Positions 58,300-64,000 of a DNA stretch of 64,000 nt are shown piece by piece. The translations under genes were made by a program, and so were the position numbers. Under the pieces are notes generated by a model, which was not told the origin of the DNA, searched no databases, and worked only from the letters and a program-made list of their open reading frames with translations. The stretch covers positions 186,001-250,000 of the forward strand of contig JAPFFF010000063.1 in assembly GCA_039105265.1 (NCBI GenBank), in the 5' to 3' direction. The stretch's first letter is position 1, and each line of letters begins with the position of its first letter. This DNA is from Tritrichomonas musculus. Lineage: Eukaryota > Parabasalia > Tritrichomonadida > Tritrichomonadidae.

Positions 58300-58554
58300 A
58301 TGGAATCAAATACAAATGAAAATGAAACATTAGCATTACCACCATTAAAGAAAAGACATGAACGTAAATCATTTGCAACGCAGACATTAAAAATGATTGC
58401 ATCAAGATTGCAATATTATCGAAAGATCTTAAGTGAACCGGAATCTGACAATCCTAAGAAAATGAAGCAACGTGAACGAATCCAAAAGAAATATGATCAT
58501 TGCATGAAAGTCCGCAAACTACTCAATAGAGCTGCTGCTAATAGATACCTCTAA
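58300..58554 (+). CDS. Small basic Maverick protein, 84 aa
   Basis: Lys/Arg-rich and helical (LPPLKKRHERKSFATQTLKM, MKQRERIQKKYDHCMKVRKL). It is divergent from the integrase, 61 bases between the starts. Possibly a DNA-binding or packaging peptide; no family recognised. No clear inner-element counterpart was found. Confidence 0.5.
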   Translation: MESNTNENETLALPPLKKRHERKSFATQTLKMIASRLQYYRKILSEPESDNPKKMKQRERIQKKYDHCMKVRKLLNRAAANRYL

Positions 58555-58576
58555 TAACTTTTTAACGAAGACACAA

Positions 58577-58798
58577 ATGAATATGAATGAGAGGTTCGTT
58601 CCATTGGTTGGTTTCGAGAATGATTACGAAATTATGATTGAAAGTCCAAATATCATTAAACGAAAAGGTGCCAAATCATTCAAGGGAATTGTTGGAGAAT
58701 ATTATAAAAGAGATGGAATCGTTGCTGTTGAATTGAATGGCAAGATGTATCTCAAAAATGATTTGATTGAAAGACAATTTAAAAAAATTAGATGCTAA
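58577..58798 (+). CDS. Small Maverick protein, 73 aa, SH3-like pattern
   Basis: Short beta-strand pattern (KSFKGIVGEYYKRDGIVAVE, LNGKMYLKNDLIERQF), as in small beta-barrel proteins. It sits in a same-strand run with 58300-58554 and 58815-59495, with gaps of about 20 bases. Function unknown. Confidence 0.5.
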   Translation: MNMNERFVPLVGFENDYEIMIESPNIIKRKGAKSFKGIVGEYYKRDGIVAVELNGKMYLKNDLIERQFKKIRC

Positions 58799-58814
58799 AT
58801 CTATTTTTGTATTA

Positions 58815-59495
58815 ATGCAAATGACAGGAACACTTAGACAAGCACGTATACTATCCAGTGAGACAGATAATACGATAAAGCAAAATCAAGAAACTAATGT
58901 AAACATTAATATCAAACAAGGTCATCCAAGAGCAAATTCCATTCCCCTTTATCCAAATGTTCAACCTCTGAATCCAAATGTAAATTTTATTCAAGCTCCC
59001 CAACCGGAAGTTCCCCAAGGGAATGGTCCAATTACAAATACTCAGATGACGAATCCGGAATATCAATCAGTATCTCCACAAGTAATAGACAATCGTTTCC
59101 ATTTAGCACAAGACAGGGGTATCGCAGATTTGGGAAATGAATTAGATGAGCTTGACAAGAAAAACCGATTTCTTGAAATGCTAGTTGAAATGTATGAGAA
59201 CAATCCATTAAAAGTGAATTCATATGTTGTCTGTGAAAGCAAGTTGTTGATGGAAATGATCAAATTATTGACTGGATGTGAGAAAGTTGAATTAGTCTTG
59301 AATGAAGATATTGGATGCAGCGGATGTTGCGGAGCAATTTCGACTAAGTCGAACAGTGGAAAATCAGATAAGATCATCTATGTTTCAAAAATATTGGTAA
59401 CCAAAGAAGGTAAAACCGAAGACCTAAAATATGCTTATAATAACATTTACAGTCAATTCATCAAGTATGGAATTAGTCTCAAAATGACCTGTTAA
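58815..59495 (+). CDS. Outer homologue of the 34184-34846 protein
   Basis: 226 residues from the ATG at 58815, which follows CTATTTTTGTATTA; the frame is open upstream without an ATG. It shares with the inner protein the N-terminal ARILSSE motif, a Pro/Asn-rich linker, and the C-terminal domain (FLEMLVEMYENNPLKVNSYV... VELVLNEDIGCSGCCG). This shows a gene kept across two Maverick lineages and so likely useful to the element. A virion or assembly role is unproven. Confidence 0.7.
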   Translation: MQMTGTLRQARILSSETDNTIKQNQETNVNINIKQGHPRANSIPLYPNVQPLNPNVNFIQAPQPEVPQGNGPITNTQMTNPEYQSVSPQVIDNRFHLAQDRGIADLGNELDELDKKNRFLEMLVEMYENNPLKVNSYVVCESKLLMEMIKLLTGCEKVELVLNEDIGCSGCCGAISTKSNSGKSDKIIYVSKILVTKEGKTEDLKYAYNNIYSQFIKYGISLKMTC

Positions 59496-59518
59496 ATGCA
59501 AAAATAATGTTTATATTT

Positions 59519-60409
59519 TTAGAATTGGAATTCATCAAAGTATTTGGAGATCTCTTCATGGAGTTTAGATAGATGCTTCTCATTAATATTGATTATGCTT
59601 CCATTCATTTTATAATCAGATCCAGGAAATATCTTCTTAACTAATACTTTGATATCTTCGTTTGGAGTCATTGCAATTGGAAGATTCTCTCTATAGAACC
59701 AGTTCTCATCTGTATTTTTGAAATGCTTATTTACTTGTCTGAAGTTGTTTTTATGACGTCTCACAAGATGAAGTATAACATGTTCCGAATCTGGTGAAGG
59801 TTCTTTCCAAATCAAATATTTATAGCAATTCTCTTTATTTGATGGAACCATTCGAGGTCTTTGAGATTAAATATTTTGAGCTTGTTCTGCAATTACATCA
59901 TCTTTGGCAGCAATAGTTTTAGTTAATTCATCACGTTCTCTGGAAGCAATATCATCAAGAAGTTTGAGGATATGCACTGCATATGTTTCTGAAGCCCAAA
60001 TAGCAACATGGTTAACCAATAATCGATGAACATAATAACCTCTTAACTGAATAGATAAATTTGAACGATTTTGAATGATTTCGTCTAGAGTGCAATTATG
60101 CACTTTAGAAATTTCATTGAATATTGCAGATCTATTTTCAGAGTTAACCCATCTTGTAGCTTGTTTATTTGAACCACATGCATTGATGATTGATTGCATC
60201 TGATACATATTATCTTTGATGGAACGAATGATACGTAACTGCTTATTATACTGGATCCATTCATAATCATCATTGATTCGTTCATAGATGAGCTTGTTGT
60301 TGTTGTTGTTGGTGTTGGCTGTAGTTGCTGACATGTTATTCTTTGACCTTCTGATAAAAAGTTGGTAATGATTGAAAACAAATGAGTTTGAAAATGATTG
60401 GATATTCAA
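59519..60409 (-). pseudogene. Outer Maverick KilA-N gene, broken (about one break)
   Basis: The KilA-N part (YYVHRLLVNHVAIWASETYAV) and the C-terminal part (ILHLVRRHKNNFRQV) correspond to the single 255-aa inner protein at 53252-54019. The likely start is the ATG near 60334, before a Thr/Asn-rich run. It lies in the same place relative to the non-coding block as in the inner element, apart from the extra 181-aa gene there. Confidence 0.7.
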
Positions 60410-60750
60410 TGAAATTTCTAAAGTGCAAATATGTTTATATGACTCTTCAAAATCAAAGGCAAAAATGAATAGTTCTACTAATGTTTGAAAAGCATTGATT
60501 TCATCAACAAAATGCGAGTGCGTGAAATCGCGCGGTCGTCAAGCCCTTCAAAATCGATACCAAAAATGAATAGTTTTACAAATGTTTTGGACTTCCCAAG
60601 AGTATATTATTTTACAGAATTTCGAAGAATTTTTGACATTTGCTTTTGCAAAGTTTCCGTAGGAAATGTGATATGAAAAATATTTTGAAAAATTTTGCAT
60701 AATTATTGCAATATATGTATGAAGGAATAGGGTTAGAACCAATTAAATAG

Positions 60751-61110
60751 TAAATCGAAAACATATAAATGTTAGCGCTAACTGGTACAGTCGTAGAGTC
60801 ATGAAGCATGTCTCCCAGCTTCGGCGGCAGGCATGAGTTCGATTCTCCTCGGTGCCGATTTTTCGTATTATTTCCGGTCCATATTTGTGATAGAGTCCAA
60901 GCGAACTAAACACCTTGGGTAAGCTATTACTTGTGGATTATGGGGTAATACGGGCATTTGCCGGCATTTGCAATCCTTTGTAATGAAAGATTCGTTCTTT
61001 CCCCAGCCATAGTGGATGCAGATCCTTTCCTATAAGGGATGATATAATCCCGGGTACATATTGTTCCTTATTCGAATGCAGTACGCATCCACGTAGACGG
61101 ATTGGGTTTT
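60751..61110. ncRNA. Conserved structured non-coding block with tRNA-like part, outer copy
   Basis: Counterpart of 52312-52660. GTTAGCGCTAAC lies at 60771-60782. The tRNA-like module runs 60784-60857, with GGTACAG pairing to CGGTGCC, a CATG/CATG hairpin with AAG loop, a GCTTCGGC tetraloop hairpin, and the T arm ATGAG TTCGATT CTCCT. A T5 run follows at 60859. Compared with the inner copy, a T-A pair of the acceptor-like stem is replaced by C-G, which supports the stem. Downstream, GGGAT pairs with ATCCC and GTGGATGC with GCATCCAC. Confidence 0.55.
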
Positions 61111-61122
61111 GCATTTTTGCTT

Positions 61123-63495
61123 TTAAGATTTGAATATTGCAAGAGTAGTTTCATTTATTTTTGCTGTGACCTTTCCAACAATTGATTGCTGAATGCGTAA
61201 AGTCATTGCATAATCTTCATCCAAGATCTTTCCGTTATAGAGAATTACGTCACCAATTTGATAGAGATTTGCATCATCAACTGTGAATAACATGTCTCCA
61301 TGAGAAGCAAATTTGATACATCCATTTTCAGCATCCACTTCTGTAATCACTCCAACGAACTCTTTATAGGATCCATTGATTACTACACTACAAATGCAAT
61401 CAGTTGAATCGTTAGCTGTGGAACTAATGAAGGATCCGTTAACATATTTATATACATGTCCACTCATGAATACAGGCTTTCCTGCAACGAAATCAGATAT
61501 GTTTTGACCTGCTTCGATTGGACAGTAGTGAGTGATTGTATTTGAACCATTGGATGTAATTATACCGTTAACCTTTAAATTAGAATCAAGTAGTGTATTT
61601 CTTGCAGAACCAAACATTTGAAAAGATTGAAATTTATAACCGTCAACAATTATATGCAAATTCCCACTATTTGAAAATTTTGCTGAATTGTATAAAAATT
61701 CTGTATTATATGTAGAATCATATCCAAATCTAATTGAAGTATCAAAATTAGCATCAACAGAACTATATAAGCTTGCAATATTACTTACTGTACTATTAAT
61801 CGATAATGAACCAGATGAGAGTTTTGTTACATATTTATTATCGGATTCACTCTTCAATGCAAAGTTATCATTCGCATATTTCACCGAAGTAATCATATTA
61901 TCATTCACAGGTTGGTTACTGATTAATGTGATAGATGCATCATATATATTAGTCAATGTATCATCCGTGGCTCTTATTGAAATAATACGTGTAACTACAC
62001 GAATATCTATCGATTCACTTGACACACTACTTACTCATTTGTATATGAGATTTCCACTCTTTCGTCCAGAATAAGTGTATTCAGCTTCTTCATATGTTGT
62101 ATCATCAGCATTTCGTTTGAACTTGACAATAATATTTTTGGTTGTTAATACCCTTCGTATATATTCATCTGGGATTGCAGAACCGCTATCATTCTGTGTA
62201 CATTGAAATGTGAATTGTTCTGGACTTTCATCAGCAACATTTGCAGTTTTAATGAATGGTGATTCGATTTGTGCTCTAATGAAATTATATGCTATTGGAT
62301 TACTTCCGTGAGATGCACTTACCGATGCATATACAATTTGTCCATCATGACGCCATATTATTGTATCAATGCGTTTACCATTGCTATCATACCTGTCCAT
62401 ACTGTCAAAAGTGCTAGTAGAACCAGTTGGTTTAAATATTACATCAATATGCATTATATCATCATCTTGATTATCTCCCCAATTAACATCAAATATCAAA
62501 TGAACTCCAGCATCAGGTAGCTTAGGGGTAATATATGCACCGTCATATAAGTTTGCTGGATATTCAATATTCAATTCAGTACCATATAGTGCAGTACTCA
62601 GTGCAGATTCATTAACCAAATCCGTTGGTATCTCAGGGATATCTGTTTTGAGAGCATACTTCCCATCAGCCACATCCTTGGTCTCATACTTATCTGATTC
62701 ATATGCGAGCTCATCTTCATCAACGAACTTCTCATCAGCCTGAGCACTAGTATAATATGGTGTCAAGTCAACTGGTTCAGGAATATCAGATTTTAATGCA
62801 AAATTAGTTTTTACGAAATTCATATTTGGAATACAATATTCATCATAAACTTCAAGCTTGTATGAATAACATACTGATTCTAGATCGACAACATAGTTAA
62901 CATTATATCTGAATGTTCCACCATAATAGAAATAATATATAGAAAAAGTATTTTCACCTTTCTTGTAATGATAATATTCTAAGTCTTCACTATCATACAA
63001 ATATTCTCCTGAAATATCTTCATTATTACAAGAGCCTTTCACTATTAATGATGATTTCTTTAATATTTTGCATAAATCTCCATCCAAATTTACAATATTC
63101 GTTCTTTTATCTTCATCATTGGTTGTTCCATTTACGAAGAGGGTAGTGATTGACAATTCTTGAGTTATATTTTCTGTTGATAATATGTCTTCTTTCTTTA
63201 CATATGATTCTAAAGCAGTACTCAATGCAGATTCATTAACCAAATTCTCAGGCATTTTTGGGATCTCATTCAGCCAATTTGTTTTATGGTTTTCAGTGAG
63301 TTTCTTGATAGCAGCTGCAGACATCAATTGCTTATTTGTTAACGTTTCACCTAAACCTAATTCAGAATTCTCAACTTTGGTTGTATACTTAATTCTAACT
63401 GATAATGGCTCATGACTTCCCATGGTGATCTTCGAAAGTAATTTCATAAAGTGACTCATTTGATGACTCATTTGATGTGAAACTCTTATCTTCAT
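61123..63495 (-). pseudogene. Outer Maverick fibre gene, broken (about one break)
   Basis: It has the same kind of parts as the inner fibre (44149-46491): stalk units such as ALKSDIPEP and YETKDVADGKY, the beta-rich domain FDVNWGDNQDDDIMHIDVIF, and the C-terminal TDCICSVVINGSYKEF and NGCIKFASHGDMLF region. DNA identity to the inner gene over the middle domain is above 90% by eye, but elsewhere it is much lower. Treated as a fossil. Confidence 0.7.
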
Positions 63496-64000
63496 TGATG
63501 GAATATGTATTTAACTTGATTACTTCACCCTCATTGTCCACTTTGGTTTCAACTTCTAATGTACCTTTCAATGTATCAGTATAATATCTGTGACAATATT
63601 TCTCATTTGGGATTTCAATAATGGTATCGACATATGTCAATTCTTTAATGATTTCTCTTGATTGATTCACAGATTTGTCTCTAACGACTTCATCAATATC
63701 TTCTAATTCTATTCCATCATCTTTATCAGCATCTTTGGCAAATGAGAGTTTAGAAAGACCTTTAATTCCATCAATAGAGATTTGCAATAGATCTCCAGCT
63801 CCAACTTTCCCAAATGTAAATACAGATGATCCAATGTTAACGAACTTACCAGCAATGTAATCAAACCAGCTGAATTTAGGTTGCATGTCATCAAATTCTT
63901 TCTGCAAACGATTACAATATTTCTCCAAAGATGATATGTCGTTAGCAGCTATATCAACAACATTCCCTAACGAATTCAATTCAAAGATATGTGATTCAAT
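63410..64000 (-). CDS. Outer Maverick protein, start beyond the window
   Basis: The frame is open to the right window edge. The visible part has a helical segment (ISSLEKYCNRLQKEFDDMQP), a Gly/Phe-rich hydrophobic stretch (FVNIGSSVFTFGKVGAGDLL) and an acidic C-terminus. It overlaps the fibre gene end-to-start by about 85 bases in another frame. It may be a virion-attached partner of the fibre; no family is recognised. Confidence 0.5.
   Translation of the reverse strand: MESHIFELNSLGNVVDIAANDISSLEKYCNRLQKEFDDMQPKFSWFDYIAGKFVNIGSSVFTFGKVGAGDLLQISIDGIKGLSKLSFAKDADKDDGIELEDIDEVVRDKSVNQSREIIKELTYVDTIIEIPNEKYCHRYYTDTLKGTLEVETKVDNEGEVIKLNTYSINEDKSFTSNESSNESLYEITFEDHHGKS

Larger units (their letters stand above)
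28490..64000. mobile_element. Outer Maverick/Polinton, incomplete and older, running off the window
   Basis: It is interrupted by the inner Maverick (30635-56005). The outer parts seen are 28490-30634 and 56006-64000. They hold polB with a primase-like extension, an integrase, three small genes, a KilA-N gene, a structured non-coding block, a fibre gene and the start of another protein. No terminal repeat is seen at the left boundary, and the right end lies beyond the window. Besides the insertion, about two genes look broken. Gene-by-gene it is only distantly similar to the inner element, apart from the fibre region. Confidence 0.85.

Overview
The window looks like nuclear DNA of a trichomonad parabasalid, most likely Tritrichomonas or a close relative. 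The reasons are very AT-rich, gene-sparse host DNA, a kinase with Sel1 repeats and BspA-type leucine-rich repeats, an F5/8C-domain gene, a Rho-like gene with an apparent 27-nt intron ending in a CTAAC/CAG motif, and long Maverick/Polinton elements. The species call is inference; no rRNA or other marker gene lies in the window.

Host part (1 to about 28,486). Genes are widely spaced: a caspase-like protein with replaced catalytic positions, the kinase/Sel1/LRR protein, two acidic low-complexity proteins (one with a 21-bp minisatellite coding about 35 seven-residue repeats), a multipass membrane protein between two single-pass membrane proteins, a BTB-like/F5-8C protein, and a Rho-GTPase-like/protein kinase fusion. 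There is a tRNA-Met(CAT) and a degenerate tRNA-Gly-like gene. Gene-poor DNA from 12,550 to 24,700 holds small inverted-repeat transposons (one with a clear 8-bp target duplication), a GC-rich hairpin, a 23-bp minisatellite of about 37 units, several near-perfect short palindromes and a fossil of a PD-(D/E)XK nuclease gene. A broken host gene (27,317-28,486) abuts the first Maverick.

Maverick part (about 28,490 to 64,000). An older, incomplete outer Maverick runs off the right edge. A 25,371-bp inner Maverick (30,635-56,005) lies inside its polB gene, flanked by the 6-bp duplication TAGGTG. The inner element looks essentially whole and recent: its terminal inverted repeats are about 1.9 kb, near-identical, and each carries one copy of the same gene. 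Between them lie a packaging ATPase, a candidate major capsid protein, small virion-like proteins, an rve-type integrase, a large repeat-rich protein, a fibre-like protein, an unusually large polB (1,890 aa) with an HNH-like insert, and a KilA-N protein. The outer element carries a polB with an added primase-polymerase-like domain, an integrase, homologues of several inner genes, and a fibre gene; it looks older, with about two broken genes besides the insertion.

The signals I would follow first are a non-coding block with tRNA-like features kept in both Mavericks, a T-run just upstream of most Maverick start codons, the polB-primase fusion, the fibre region that is far more alike between the two elements than their other genes, and the tiny intron in the Rho-kinase gene.
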